A stretch of 13,895 nucleotides of DNA, taken from contig CAZWLA010000036.1 of NCBI GenBank assembly GCA_964633845.1, forward strand, positions 1-13,895, in the 5' to 3' direction. Positions 1 to 7,942 of the stretch are shown in pieces; position 1 is the first letter of the stretch, and each line of letters starts with the position of its first letter. The DNA comes from JADHTT01 sp964633845 (GTDB lineage: Bacteria > Campylobacterota > Campylobacteria > Campylobacterales > Arcobacteraceae). Below the pieces are notes generated by a model, which was not told the origin of the DNA, did no database searches, and saw nothing but the letters and a program-made list of their open reading frames with translations. The translations under genes and the position numbers were made by a program.

Positions 1-2
1 AT

Positions 3-77
3 GAAGATCTGTATATAGTAAAGCGTGCAGTAGGTAAAATAGAAACTCCAGATGAGTTGAAATTTGAGTTAGTTTAG
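3..77 (+). CDS. C-terminal tail of an unidentified upstream gene (partial)
   Basis: An open frame enters from the left edge and ends at TAG 75-77, three bases before waaC. It reads about 24 residues, ending in LKFELV, without an interrupting stop. The codon use is ordinary for this region, so it is probably the end of a real gene in the same transcription unit as waaC. The fragment is too short to identify. From memory, a gppA/ppx-type phosphatase precedes waaC in Helicobacter pylori, so that is one possibility, but nothing in these residues proves it. Confidence 0.5.
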   Translation, partial: EDLYIVKRAVGKIETPDELKFELV

Positions 78-80
78 ATT

Positions 81-1079
81 ATGAAAATTTGTATTGTTAA
101 ACTATCAGCCATGGGTGATATTATACATGCTATGGTTGCCTTGCAATTTATTAAAAAACAAATTCCAAATTGTCAAATTGATTGGATAGTTGAGGATGGA
201 TTTAAAGGTGTATTAGAAAATAACTCTCATATTGATAATATTTTACCAGTAAATTTAAAAGCTATCAAAAAGAAAAAATTTGAAATATTTAATCAAATAA
301 AGTTATTGAATAAATATGCTAAAAATCAGTATAATATAGTCATAGATGCTCAAGGATTATTAAAGTCAGCAATAGTAGCCAAGATAGTTGGTGGAAGAAT
401 TGTGGGAAGTAAAATAGTTGGCTTTGATAAGGATTCTACTAGAGAAGGTATCGCTTCTTGGTTTTATGATGAGAGTGTAAATATTGGGTATGATAAAAAT
501 GTAATTGATAGAAATATTAAATTAATATCACAAGCTTTAGATATCAATATTTCAAAAGAGGATATATTAAATAAAGAGTTGTTTTTATATAGTAAAAAAA
601 TAAATAAAAATTTGAATAATAACATCCTATTTATAGTTGGAGCATCAAAGCCAAATAAAATGTATCCAAAAGAACAGTTTTTAGAATTAGTACAAAGTTT
701 ACAAGATGAAAAAATAGAAGTAATTTGGGCAAGCAAAGAAGAGGGATATATTGCTGATTTCTTAGTTCAAAATTGCATTAATGTGAAAAAAGCTAAAACA
801 ATGAGTCTAGATGAATTGAAATTAAAAATAGCTAATTCAAAACTAATCATTGGAAATGACACAGGTCCTACACATATGGCATGGGCTTTAAATATACCAT
901 CTATTACAATATTTGGGCCAACTCCTGCATATAGGAATACATATGAAACATCTATAAATAAAACGATAAAATCAAATACGAAAGTAGATCCATTAAAACT
1001 AGACTATGAAGATTATTCAATTAATAAAATTGATCCAAAAGATATATCTCATTTAGCAAAAGAACTTCTACTATGCTAA
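81..1079 (+). CDS. waaC: Lipopolysaccharide heptosyltransferase I (WaaC/RfaC)
   Basis: GT9 family enzyme, 332 aa, close to the usual length of about 320. It adds the first L-glycero-D-manno-heptose from ADP-heptose to Kdo of Kdo2-lipid A on the cytoplasmic face of the inner membrane. The N-terminal Rossmann half opens with KLSAMGDIIHA, placing an Asp at residue 13, the position of the catalytic Asp in the E. coli enzyme. The C-terminal half has the donor-binding motif GNDTGPTH at residues 258-265, followed by IFGPT. The ATG at 81 fits the family because the first beta strand starts immediately; the Shine-Dalgarno is weak. The 3' end overlaps the next gene by 7 bases, suggesting translational coupling. 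Unlike the two other GT9 proteins here it lacks a C-terminal cysteine cluster. The waaC call, rather than waaF, rests on the motif context and the adjacent waaM. Confidence 0.9.
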   Translation: MKICIVKLSAMGDIIHAMVALQFIKKQIPNCQIDWIVEDGFKGVLENNSHIDNILPVNLKAIKKKKFEIFNQIKLLNKYAKNQYNIVIDAQGLLKSAIVAKIVGGRIVGSKIVGFDKDSTREGIASWFYDESVNIGYDKNVIDRNIKLISQALDINISKEDILNKELFLYSKKINKNLNNNILFIVGASKPNKMYPKEQFLELVQSLQDEKIEVIWASKEEGYIADFLVQNCINVKKAKTMSLDELKLKIANSKLIIGNDTGPTHMAWALNIPSITIFGPTPAYRNTYETSINKTIKSNTKVDPLKLDYEDYSINKIDPKDISHLAKELLLC

Positions 1080-2449
1080 ATATAAAAGATATTAAATTAA
1101 TCTTAAAAGAGGGAGAAAGTAAAACTGTAGAATTTAAAACTTCATTTCAAAAAGAAGTTATAGAATCAGTAGTTGCTTTTGCAAATAGCTATGGTGGTAA
1201 GATTTTTATTGGTATTGAAGATGATGGCAATATTAAAGGTGTAACAATATCAGATGAGACTATCCAAAATCATATAAATACTATAAAGCAAAATACACAA
1301 TCAAGTATCATAGTGGATATAGATGAATATGAAATAGAATCAAAAATAGTACTTGTAATAGATGTCAAAGAATATCCATTAAAACCAATATCTTATAAAA
1401 ATAGATACTATAAAAGAGTTAAAAATTCAAATCATATAATGAGCTTAGATGAGATATCAAATGAACATCTTAAAACTATAAATTCTAGCTGGGATTATTA
1501 TGTAGATGATAGGCACGATTTTTTGGATATATCTCAAGAAAATATAGATAAATTTATCACAAAAATACAGATGTTTCAAAATAAAATATTTAATGATGAC
1601 CCTATGACAATCTTGCGAAAGTATGAGCTTATTAAAGATGATAAGCTTACTTTTGGAGCGTATTTACTTTTCACATCAAATAACTCAGTGCTAACAGCCT
1701 TTCAAATAGGACGATTTAAAAGTGAAACAAAGATAATCGACAATATAGATATAAATACAAATGTTTTATCTCAGGTTGATATAGCTATTGAATTTATAAA
1801 AAAACATCTCATGATAGAGTTTATTATCACAGGTAATCCTCAACGAGAAGAAAAATATGACTATCCACTTGAAGCTATAAGAGAAATACTTATAAATATG
1901 GTAGTTCATAGGGATTATAGAGATAGTGGAAATTCTATAATAAAAATATTTGATGACAGAATAGAGTTTTTTAATCCTGGTAAACTATATGATGACATTA
2001 CTATAGAAAAGCTAAATAATAATGATTACTCTTCTAGAACACGAAACAGAGCAATAGCAAGAGCATTTAAAGAAGCTGGAATCATAGAACAGTATGGTTC
2101 TGGTATAAAAAGAATTAAAAAAGAATGTAAAAGTCATGGAGTGATAGAGCCTATATTTGAAGAGTTTGTACATGGTTTTAGAGTAGTTTTGTTTAAGGAA
2201 AAGTTACAATTAAATATTGGTGGAATAAATGAGCCTCTAAATGAGCCTCTAAATGAGCCTCTAAATGAGCCTCTAAAACTAATGCTAAATTTAATTAAAA
2301 ATAATCCTAATATTGCAAAAGATAAATTAACTCAAAAATTAAATATTTCAAGAGCTACAGTGACTAGATATATTCATAAGTTAAAAGATAAAGGTTTATT
2401 AAAAAGAATTGGTAGTGATAAAACTGGATATTGGGAAGTTCTAAAATGA
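1073..2449 (+). CDS. AlbA_2 / HATPase_c_4 / winged-helix protein with tetrapeptide repeat linker
   Basis: 458 aa, probably a cytoplasmic ATP-dependent DNA- or RNA-binding regulator; the biological role is unknown. The N-terminal AlbA_2 (Schlafen-like) domain, about residues 10-125, shows GESKTVEFK (14-22), AFANSYGG (35-42) and FIGIEDDG (45-52). A GHKL-type ATPase-like domain at about 260-375 has EAIREILINMVVHRDY (267-282). Residues 386-401 are four perfect copies of Asn-Glu-Pro-Leu. The C-terminus (402-458) is a winged helix-turn-helix with LNISRATVTRYIHKL. These proteins are often labelled 'ATP-dependent DNA helicase RecG-related', which is misleading because no helicase domain is visible. 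The gene overlaps waaC by 7 bases and waaM by 4, so it sits inside the LPS transcription unit. It is not an LPS biosynthetic enzyme and is probably an acquired insertion between waaC and waaM. Confidence 0.85.
   Translation: MLNIKDIKLILKEGESKTVEFKTSFQKEVIESVVAFANSYGGKIFIGIEDDGNIKGVTISDETIQNHINTIKQNTQSSIIVDIDEYEIESKIVLVIDVKEYPLKPISYKNRYYKRVKNSNHIMSLDEISNEHLKTINSSWDYYVDDRHDFLDISQENIDKFITKIQMFQNKIFNDDPMTILRKYELIKDDKLTFGAYLLFTSNNSVLTAFQIGRFKSETKIIDNIDINTNVLSQVDIAIEFIKKHLMIEFIITGNPQREEKYDYPLEAIREILINMVVHRDYRDSGNSIIKIFDDRIEFFNPGKLYDDITIEKLNNNDYSSRTRNRAIARAFKEAGIIEQYGSGIKRIKKECKSHGVIEPIFEEFVHGFRVVLFKEKLQLNIGGINEPLNEPLNEPLNEPLKLMLNLIKNNPNIAKDKLTQKLNISRATVTRYIHKLKDKGLLKRIGSDKTGYWEVLK
2228..2275 (+). 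repeat. Perfect 4 x 12-bp in-frame tandem repeat (unit AATGAGCCTCTA)
   Basis: Four identical, adjacent copies of a 12-bp unit lie inside the AlbA_2 gene and encode (Asn-Glu-Pro-Leu) x4 at residues 386-401. There is no synonymous difference between copies. The unit is 5/12 G+C, richer than the surrounding sequence. Because 12 is a multiple of 3, a gain or loss of copies would keep the frame and only change the length of the linker between the ATPase-like domain and the winged helix. The perfect homogeneity suggests recent expansion or ongoing slippage. Confidence 0.98.
2433..2438 (+). promoter_or_regulatory. Shine-Dalgarno for waaM that fixes the start at ATG 2446
   Basis: GGGAAG lies 7 bases upstream of ATG 2446. 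That ATG overlaps the AlbA_2 stop as ATGA (2446-2449). The longer frame starting at TTG 2431 begins upstream of this site and adds only five residues, so ATG 2446 is preferred. Confidence 0.65.
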
Positions 2450-3303
2450 TAGATTATTTAGTATTTATCGCATATAAATTATTTTCATTTATAGTGAAAA
2501 TCACACCAAAGTTTATTATGAAATATATACTCATAGGATTTGCAAAACTTACATATATTATAGATAAAAAACATAGAAAAATTGCTATGGTTAATATGGA
2601 TTTAGCTTTTGAAAATACAAAAACCTTAGAAGAAAAAACAAATATTATAAAACAATCGTACAAAAATATTATATACAACCTTTATGAGTTTGTAGTAAAT
2701 CCCACACTTACTTTGGAAGAATTAGAAGCTAAAGTAACAGTAGAAAACGAACATATAATATTAGATGCAATAGAATCTAAAAGAAAGATCATACTAATCA
2801 CTGCACACTATGGAAACTGGGAGCTTGTAAATACATATAATAGTATGAAATATAAGCCAATGACAGTTGTAGGTCGTCCTATGTCAAATGAATATCTAAA
2901 CAAAGACTTGCGAAACTCAAGAAACTCTAAAAATTCTGTGATGCTAGACAAAGATAATGCTGCCAAAGGTTTAGTAAAGGCACTAAAAGAAGACAGAATG
3001 ATTGCTCTTGTAGTAGATCAAAACACTTCATCTTCAAATGGTGTATTGATAGATTTTTTTGGAAAAAAGGCTAGACAAACAGAAGCTCCCACTAAACTAT
3101 CTCAAAAATTTGATGCTTTGATTATTCCAGTATTTGTAATCCAAGATGACTTTTGTAAATATACTATGAAGTTTTGTAATCCAGTAGAAGCCAATACACA
3201 AGTCCAAGCTGATATAATAGAAGAACAAATACGAGCTAAACCAGAAGATTGGTTTTGGCAACATCGAAGGTGGAAGAATCAGTATGAAGAGCTCTATGAA
3301 TAA
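2446..3303 (+). CDS. waaM: Lipid A late acyltransferase (WaaM/HtrB/LpxL family)
   Basis: 285 aa from ATG 2446, slightly shorter than the E. coli homologues of about 306. It transfers a secondary acyl chain from acyl-ACP to Kdo2-lipid A at the cytoplasmic face of the inner membrane. The first 30 or so residues are hydrophobic and probably anchor the protein. The catalytic H(X4)[D/E] motif is AHYGNWE, with His121 and Glu126. Further family features are a conserved VVDQN segment with a nearby FFG, and the C-terminal EDWFWQHRRWK. I chose the ATG with a 4-base overlap (ATGA) and a good Shine-Dalgarno over the TTG at 2431. In H. pylori and Campylobacter the homologue lies directly after waaC; here the AlbA_2 gene separates them. 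Which acyl chain and position it uses cannot be told from sequence. Confidence 0.9.
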   Translation: MIDYLVFIAYKLFSFIVKITPKFIMKYILIGFAKLTYIIDKKHRKIAMVNMDLAFENTKTLEEKTNIIKQSYKNIIYNLYEFVVNPTLTLEELEAKVTVENEHIILDAIESKRKIILITAHYGNWELVNTYNSMKYKPMTVVGRPMSNEYLNKDLRNSRNSKNSVMLDKDNAAKGLVKALKEDRMIALVVDQNTSSSNGVLIDFFGKKARQTEAPTKLSQKFDALIIPVFVIQDDFCKYTMKFCNPVEANTQVQADIIEEQIRAKPEDWFWQHRRWKNQYEELYE

Positions 3304-4363
3304 GATATTAATTATAGTACAGCGTTCAAATGGCGATGTATTTCTTTCTTCACCGTTGATAAATGCTATATACAAACACTATGATAATCCACAAATAGAT
3401 TTACTAGTAAATGATGATACCCTTGCTATTGCAAAAACTCTAGATCATATTAGTAATATTCACCTCTTTTCATATAAAAAGAAAAAAGAAAATAGACTTG
3501 CTCAAGAAAAAGAATTAATCTCTAGTATATTTAGAAAATATGATTTAAGTATAAACCTAACAACAAGTGATAGAAGTGTGATGTATGCGATGCTAGCTTC
3601 AAGACATTCTATAAGTGCTATTGAAAAAGATGCAAAAAAATCATGGTGGAAGAATTTATTTTTAAGTCAAAGTTATCCTCTTGATGTAAGCTTACCAATG
3701 GTAAAGAATAATACACAAGCCTTGAATCTGTTAAATATAAATAATGACAATATAAATGTAAATTCAAATTATCCATTGAATGCAAAAGAATCCATGGTAA
3801 AAAAACTACAAGAAAAAAATATAGATAAATTTATAATCTTCCACCCCTCTGCACAGTATGACTATAAAATATATCCAAAAAATCTAAGAGATGAACTCCT
3901 AAAAAAGCTTAATACTCTAAATATAGCTATTGTGATTACAGGTGCAGTAAGTGCTATAGATCTAAGAATTAAATCTGAATTACCAAGCCTGTCAAATGTA
4001 TATGATTTTATAGGTGATACAAATCTAAATGAATATTTTGCCCTAAGTGATATGTGTGAAGCCTATATAGGTATGGATACACTTAATATGCATATCGCAG
4101 CTTCTCAAAACAAAAGAATATTTGCTATATTTGGACCTACTATTTTAGATACTTGGTCACCTTGGTGCAATGAATTGCAAACAAATATAAATCAAAATTC
4201 TCAAAAGCAAACTTATGGTAATATTAGTATATTCCAAGCAAATATGGATTGTGTAGCTTGTGGATTAGCAGGATGCGATGATAAGCATGGCAAAAGTAAT
4301 TGTCTATACCAGATAGACCCAAATATGATATTTGAAGAGGTGAAAAATTGTATAATAAAATAA
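3284..4363 (+). CDS. GT9 glycosyltransferase, heptosyltransferase-like (WaaQ/heptosyltransferase III type)
   Basis: 359 aa from ATG 3284. An alternative ATG at 3296 (MNKILIIVQRSNGD) would start directly at the first beta strand, as is usual in this family; each has some Shine-Dalgarno-like sequence upstream. The N-terminal motif SNGDVFLSSP carries the Asp matching the WaaC catalytic position (Asp18 in the long form). The donor-site motif is GMDTLNMH at 263-270, followed by IFGPT. The C-terminal part has four cysteines spaced C-x2-C-x4-C-x8-C, similar to those in WaaF. It probably adds a further heptose or related sugar to the inner core at the cytoplasmic membrane face. It overlaps waaM by 20 bases and the next gene by 16. 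The exact donor and acceptor are not predictable, so no symbol is given. Confidence 0.8.
   Translation: MKSSMNKILIIVQRSNGDVFLSSPLINAIYKHYDNPQIDLLVNDDTLAIAKTLDHISNIHLFSYKKKKENRLAQEKELISSIFRKYDLSINLTTSDRSVMYAMLASRHSISAIEKDAKKSWWKNLFLSQSYPLDVSLPMVKNNTQALNLLNINNDNINVNSNYPLNAKESMVKKLQEKNIDKFIIFHPSAQYDYKIYPKNLRDELLKKLNTLNIAIVITGAVSAIDLRIKSELPSLSNVYDFIGDTNLNEYFALSDMCEAYIGMDTLNMHIAASQNKRIFAIFGPTILDTWSPWCNELQTNINQNSQKQTYGNISIFQANMDCVACGLAGCDDKHGKSNCLYQIDPNMIFEEVKNCIIK
4334..4340 (+). promoter_or_regulatory. Shine-Dalgarno supporting a TTG start at 4348
   Basis: GAAGAGG with a 7-base spacer precedes TTG 4348. No ATG occurs in this frame until about residue 42, inside the catalytic domain, so the TTG is the credible start of the WaaE-like gene. 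Confidence 0.7.
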
Positions 4364-5091
4364 CAGTAACAATCCTTACAAAAAATTCAAAATATATAAA
4401 AGAATGTTTAGATGCGTTAGTAAAATTTGATGAGGTTATTATCCTTGATAATGGATCAACTGATGAAACTATGAATATAGCTAAAGCTTTTGAAAATGTA
4501 AAAATACACGAAAATGAATTTATAGGTTTTGGTCCATTAAAAAATTTAGCAATCTCAAAAGCTAGTAATGATTGGATATTATCTGTTGATAGTGATGAAA
4601 TATTTAGTTCTGAACTTGTTGAAGAGATTTTAACTTTAAACTTAGATAATACAAAAGTATATTCTATTTTACGGGACAATTACTACAATGGTAAACTGAT
4701 TAAATGTTGTGGTTGGGGTGGAGATTTTGTAAATAGATTGTTTAATAAAAATACCACAAAATTCAATGAAAAAAAAGTCCATGAGAGTCTAGTTCTTAAA
4801 AATATAGAAGTTAAAAAACTAAAGAATAATTTTAAACACTACTCTTTTGATAATGCTTCACAATTACTTAGTAAAATGGATAAATATTCAACTTTATATG
4901 CTCAAGAACACAAAGGTAATAAAAAATCATCACCTTTAAAAGCTTTTAGTAGGGCATTATTTTCATTTATGAAAAATTACTTTTTTCAAAAAGGCTTTCT
5001 ATGTGGATATGAAGGTCTAATAATATCTATTTCAAATGCAAATGGTGTATTTTATAAGTATATCAAGCTATATGAAGAGAATAAGCACTAG
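4348..5091 (+). CDS. Family 2 glycosyltransferase, WaaE/KdtX-like
   Basis: 247 aa, GT-A fold family 2 glycosyltransferase of the compact type related to WaaE (KdtX), an LPS core beta-1,4-glucosyltransferase in enterobacteria. The N-terminus TVTILTKNSKYIKECL is the first strand-helix of the fold. EVIILDNGSTDET (29-41) is the nucleotide-binding region and DSDE (81-84) the metal-binding DxD. NRLFN and VHESL in the second half are typical of this subgroup. Translation begins at TTG 4348, backed by a strong Shine-Dalgarno. The gene overlaps its predecessor by 16 bases and ends directly against the next ATG. An A8 run at 4769-4776 lies within it. The sugar added is unknown; a hexose on the inner core is likely from family and context. 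Confidence 0.8.
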   Translation: MYNKITVTILTKNSKYIKECLDALVKFDEVIILDNGSTDETMNIAKAFENVKIHENEFIGFGPLKNLAISKASNDWILSVDSDEIFSSELVEEILTLNLDNTKVYSILRDNYYNGKLIKCCGWGGDFVNRLFNKNTTKFNEKKVHESLVLKNIEVKKLKNNFKHYSFDNASQLLSKMDKYSTLYAQEHKGNKKSSPLKAFSRALFSFMKNYFFQKGFLCGYEGLIISISNANGVFYKYIKLYEENKH

Positions 5092-5859
5092 ATGACTTGT
5101 AGCTTAGTTATTACAACATATAATTGGAAAGAAGCATTAGATTTAGTAATAACTAGTGCCTTAAATCAAAGTGAACTTCCAAATGAAATAATAATTGCAG
5201 ATGATGGAAGTAGCGAAGATACCAAACAATTAATAGAAGAGATGTCCAAAAACTCAAAAATTCCTATTATCCATTCATGGCAAGAAGATGATGGATTTAG
5301 AGCTGCAAAAAGTAGAAATAAGGCTATTAGTAAATCTGCAAGTGAATATATAGTTTTGATTGATGGTGATATGATATTGCATAAAGATTTTATAAAAGAC
5401 CATAAAAAAAATGCACAAAAAAATTATTTTATCCAAGGTGGAAGAGTTTTATTGGATCCAAATAAAACTAATAATTTTGGTTTTTTTGCTAGTGGAATTA
5501 ATAATAGGAAAAATACTATCCATAATGATTTACTCTCTTATATATTTTCTATAAAAAAAGACAATCTAAAAGGTATAAAAACATGCAATATGAGTTTCTT
5601 CAAAGAAGACTGCTTAAGCGTAAATGGTTTCAATGAAGACTTTGTAGGTTGGGGAAGAGAGGATAGTGAGTTTGTAGTACGATTTTTTAATTCTGGTATC
5701 CATAGGCAAACTATTAAATTTAATTGTATTGCTTATCATATCTGGCATAATGAAAATACAAGAGAAAGCTTAAAAGAAAATGATATGATTTTAGAAAATT
5801 CTAAAAAAAATAAATTGAAATGGTGTGAAAATGGGATTAAGAAATATACTAAGGAATAA
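5092..5859 (+). CDS. Two-part family 2 glycosyltransferase with GT7C (galactosyltransferase-like) C-terminus
   Basis: 255 aa. The N-terminal GT2 domain has LVITTYNW (5-12), IIIADDGSS (33-41) and the metal-binding DGD at 91-93. The C-terminal portion has NGFNEDFVGWGREDSEF, ending near residue 194, which matches the Glyco_transf_7C region found in chondroitin synthase-like and related polymer or core glycosyltransferases. It is probably a cytoplasmic enzyme adding a hexose or N-acetylhexosamine to the LPS core. Its ATG follows the previous stop with no gap. Two A8 runs (5404-5411 and 5803-5810) and an A7 run (5417-5423) occur in the coding sequence. Donor and linkage cannot be predicted. Confidence 0.82.
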   Translation: MTCSLVITTYNWKEALDLVITSALNQSELPNEIIIADDGSSEDTKQLIEEMSKNSKIPIIHSWQEDDGFRAAKSRNKAISKSASEYIVLIDGDMILHKDFIKDHKKNAQKNYFIQGGRVLLDPNKTNNFGFFASGINNRKNTIHNDLLSYIFSIKKDNLKGIKTCNMSFFKEDCLSVNGFNEDFVGWGREDSEFVVRFFNSGIHRQTIKFNCIAYHIWHNENTRESLKENDMILENSKKNKLKWCENGIKKYTKE

Positions 5860-5861
5860 TT

Positions 5862-6725
5862 ATGGCTACAATTAGTGCTTTTACATTTATAAAAAATGGT
5901 GAGATGTTAGACTATCCATTTATCCAGTCTATTAAATCGATACTACCTATAGTAGATGAATTTGTAGTAAATGTAGGTGAGAGTGAAGATGATACTTTAA
6001 AATTAATAGAATCTATCAATGACCCTAAAATACGAATTATACAATCTAAGTGGAATGATAAGATGAGTGACCGTGGTTATGTCTATGGTCAGCAGAAGAT
6101 GATAGCACAGTTTAATTGTAGTTGCGATTGGGCTTTTTATCTTGAAGGTGATGAAGTGGTTCATGAAGAGGATTTGGAAAAAATTAAAGCCACATGTGAG
6201 AAATATGTAGATGATGATGAGGTGGAAGCTGTTACTTTTGATTATTTTCATTTTTATGGGAATACAAACAGCTACTTAGATTCTCCTGCTTGGTATAGAA
6301 GAGAAGCTAGAATTATTAAAAATTCTCTTCGTTCTTATGCTCCTGATGGGCTTTTTTGGTTGGTACTTGAGACAAATAAAAAAGGTAGATATCCAAACGC
6401 TGTACATAGTGGCGCAAAGATGTATCATTATGGATGGGTGAGAAGTGAAGAGCAGATGAATTTAAAATCCCAAAAAGTTCAAAAATATTGGAATAAAAAG
6501 CATAAAGCTATTGACTATAAAGAGATTGACCAGCAAATAATAAAAGAGTTTAAAGGCACTCATCCTTCTATTATCCAAGATTTGATACCAAAAGAAGAAG
6601 GCCTATTCCAAGCTAATCCTGATTATAAATTAACTAGAAAAGAGAAAAAGCATAGATTGATGATGAGGTTTGAAAATTGGTTTGGATTAGAACTTAGCAA
6701 AAAACATTATAAGATTATTAAGTAA
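5862..6725 (+). CDS. Divergent GT2-like glycosyltransferase
   Basis: 287 aa. The N-terminus reads ISAFTFIKNGEMLDYPF, followed by VDEFVVNVGESEDDT (31-45), which occupies the place of the usual DNGSxDxT segment. EGDE at 95-98 stands where the metal-binding DxD is expected. The second half has YHYGWVRSEEQM and a basic C-terminal tail with KEKKHR. This pattern suggests a GT-A family 2-type enzyme, but it is further from the standard motifs than the two preceding genes. The start is well supported by AAGGA at 5851-5855 with a 6-base spacer. It lies two bases after the previous stop, in the core-sugar block just before the ligase, so a role in outer-core extension is likely. Substrate unknown. Confidence 0.7.
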   Translation: MATISAFTFIKNGEMLDYPFIQSIKSILPIVDEFVVNVGESEDDTLKLIESINDPKIRIIQSKWNDKMSDRGYVYGQQKMIAQFNCSCDWAFYLEGDEVVHEEDLEKIKATCEKYVDDDEVEAVTFDYFHFYGNTNSYLDSPAWYRREARIIKNSLRSYAPDGLFWLVLETNKKGRYPNAVHSGAKMYHYGWVRSEEQMNLKSQKVQKYWNKKHKAIDYKEIDQQIIKEFKGTHPSIIQDLIPKEEGLFQANPDYKLTRKEKKHRLMMRFENWFGLELSKKHYKIIK

Positions 6726-6733
6726 AATTAAAT

Positions 6734-7942
6734 ATGAATATTATTCAAGACAAAACTAAACTCAATGATATAAATGCTTATCTTTTAATAGCATTTGCTT
6801 TTGTATTACCCGTAACTGTTGCAGGGGCTAATATACTAGCTGGTGTTATTTTTATTGTTTGGTTGTTAAGGGGTACATTTAAAAGTGACTGGAACGAATT
6901 AAAATTAAATACAGTAGTTTTATCAGTATTAATCTTTTATGCCCTACATATTGTTGGACTTCTTTGGACTGAAGATTTACAATGGGGACTACATATCCTA
7001 AAAAAAGAAACTAAATTCTTGTTGATCCCTATATTTATGCTATTTGTTCGAAAAGAACATATCAAATATTACATTTATGGTTTTTTAGTATCTATGAGCA
7101 TTTCAGAGATTTTATCTTATGGGGTGTGGTTTGAATTGCTACCAGAGTTTAAAAATGCAACTATAAATAACCCCACACCATTTATGAGTCATATTACTTA
7201 TAATCCATTTTTAGCATTTGCTATATATCTACTTTTAAATCAAGTTATATTTAGCAATAGTCTCACTTATATACAAAAATACCTTTATAGCTTTTTTGCT
7301 ATTACTATGAGTATAAATATGTTTATAACAGGTGGTCGTGCCGGGCAGGTGATGTATCTTGCTATGTTAGTGATACTACTATTTCAATACTTTAATACCA
7401 AAAAACTAAAGGCATTTATAGTAAGCATATTGGTGATACCTTTTATATTTCAAATAGCATACAATAGTAGCCCAATATTTAAAAATAGAGTTGATATGGC
7501 TATCACAAATATCACACACTATGAAGATAATAAAAATACATCAGTAGGACTTCGACTTACCTTTGCTATAAACTCTTTTGATATATTAAAAGACAATTTA
7601 ATTATCGGTGTTGGTACTGGCGATTTTAAAATAGAATATGCCAAAGTAAATAAGATTAATACACCACAAGTGTTATATACAACAAATCCACACAATATGT
7701 ACATAATGGAACTTGTACAGTTTGGATTGTTAGGATTATTGGTATTAGTTAGTATTTTAGTAAATCAAATTAGATACGCATTAAAAAGTAAAGATGATAG
7801 TATCAAATATATGGGATTAACATTGCCATTATTATATGGGCTCATTATGTTTAGTGATACTTATTTACTGGGTCATTATACAAGTATGTTATTTATATTT
7901 TTTAGTGCTTTTTTATATAATAGAAATACTCTGATTGACTAG
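6734..7942 (+). CDS. waaL: O-antigen ligase family protein (WaaL-like, Wzy_C)
   Basis: 402 aa integral inner-membrane protein with about ten to twelve hydrophobic segments, beginning with AYLLIAFAFVLPVTVAGANI. The Wzy_C/ligase region includes GGRAG with Arg202 in the middle, then a hydrophilic stretch of roughly 80 residues that would be periplasmic, containing GVGTGDF and NPHNMY with His320. Conserved Arg and His residues in these positions are characteristic of WaaL ligases, which transfer undecaprenyl-linked glycan to the lipid A-core in the periplasm. Wzy polymerases share the fold, but the position at the end of a core-glycosyltransferase block favours ligase. No convincing Shine-Dalgarno precedes ATG 6734. 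The stop codon lies inside a strong hairpin. Confidence 0.78.
   Translation: MNIIQDKTKLNDINAYLLIAFAFVLPVTVAGANILAGVIFIVWLLRGTFKSDWNELKLNTVVLSVLIFYALHIVGLLWTEDLQWGLHILKKETKFLLIPIFMLFVRKEHIKYYIYGFLVSMSISEILSYGVWFELLPEFKNATINNPTPFMSHITYNPFLAFAIYLLLNQVIFSNSLTYIQKYLYSFFAITMSINMFITGGRAGQVMYLAMLVILLFQYFNTKKLKAFIVSILVIPFIFQIAYNSSPIFKNRVDMAITNITHYEDNKNTSVGLRLTFAINSFDILKDNLIIGVGTGDFKIEYAKVNKINTPQVLYTTNPHNMYIMELVQFGLLGLLVLVSILVNQIRYALKSKDDSIKYMGLTLPLLYGLIMFSDTYLLGHYTSMLFIFFSAFLYNRNTLID

Noticed and set aside
2228..2275. CRISPR-like repeat array
   Set aside because: The copies are contiguous without spacers, only 12 bp long, and in frame within a coding region.
2431..2445. TTG start giving a 290-aa WaaM
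   Set aside because: The good Shine-Dalgarno (2433-2438) lies downstream of this TTG, and ATG 2446 gives the common ATGA overlap with the previous gene.
4224..4679. 151-codon open frame on the minus strand
   Set aside because: It lies opposite two well-supported glycosyltransferase genes, has no recognisable domain and low-complexity hydrophobic composition typical of antisense frames in AT-rich DNA.
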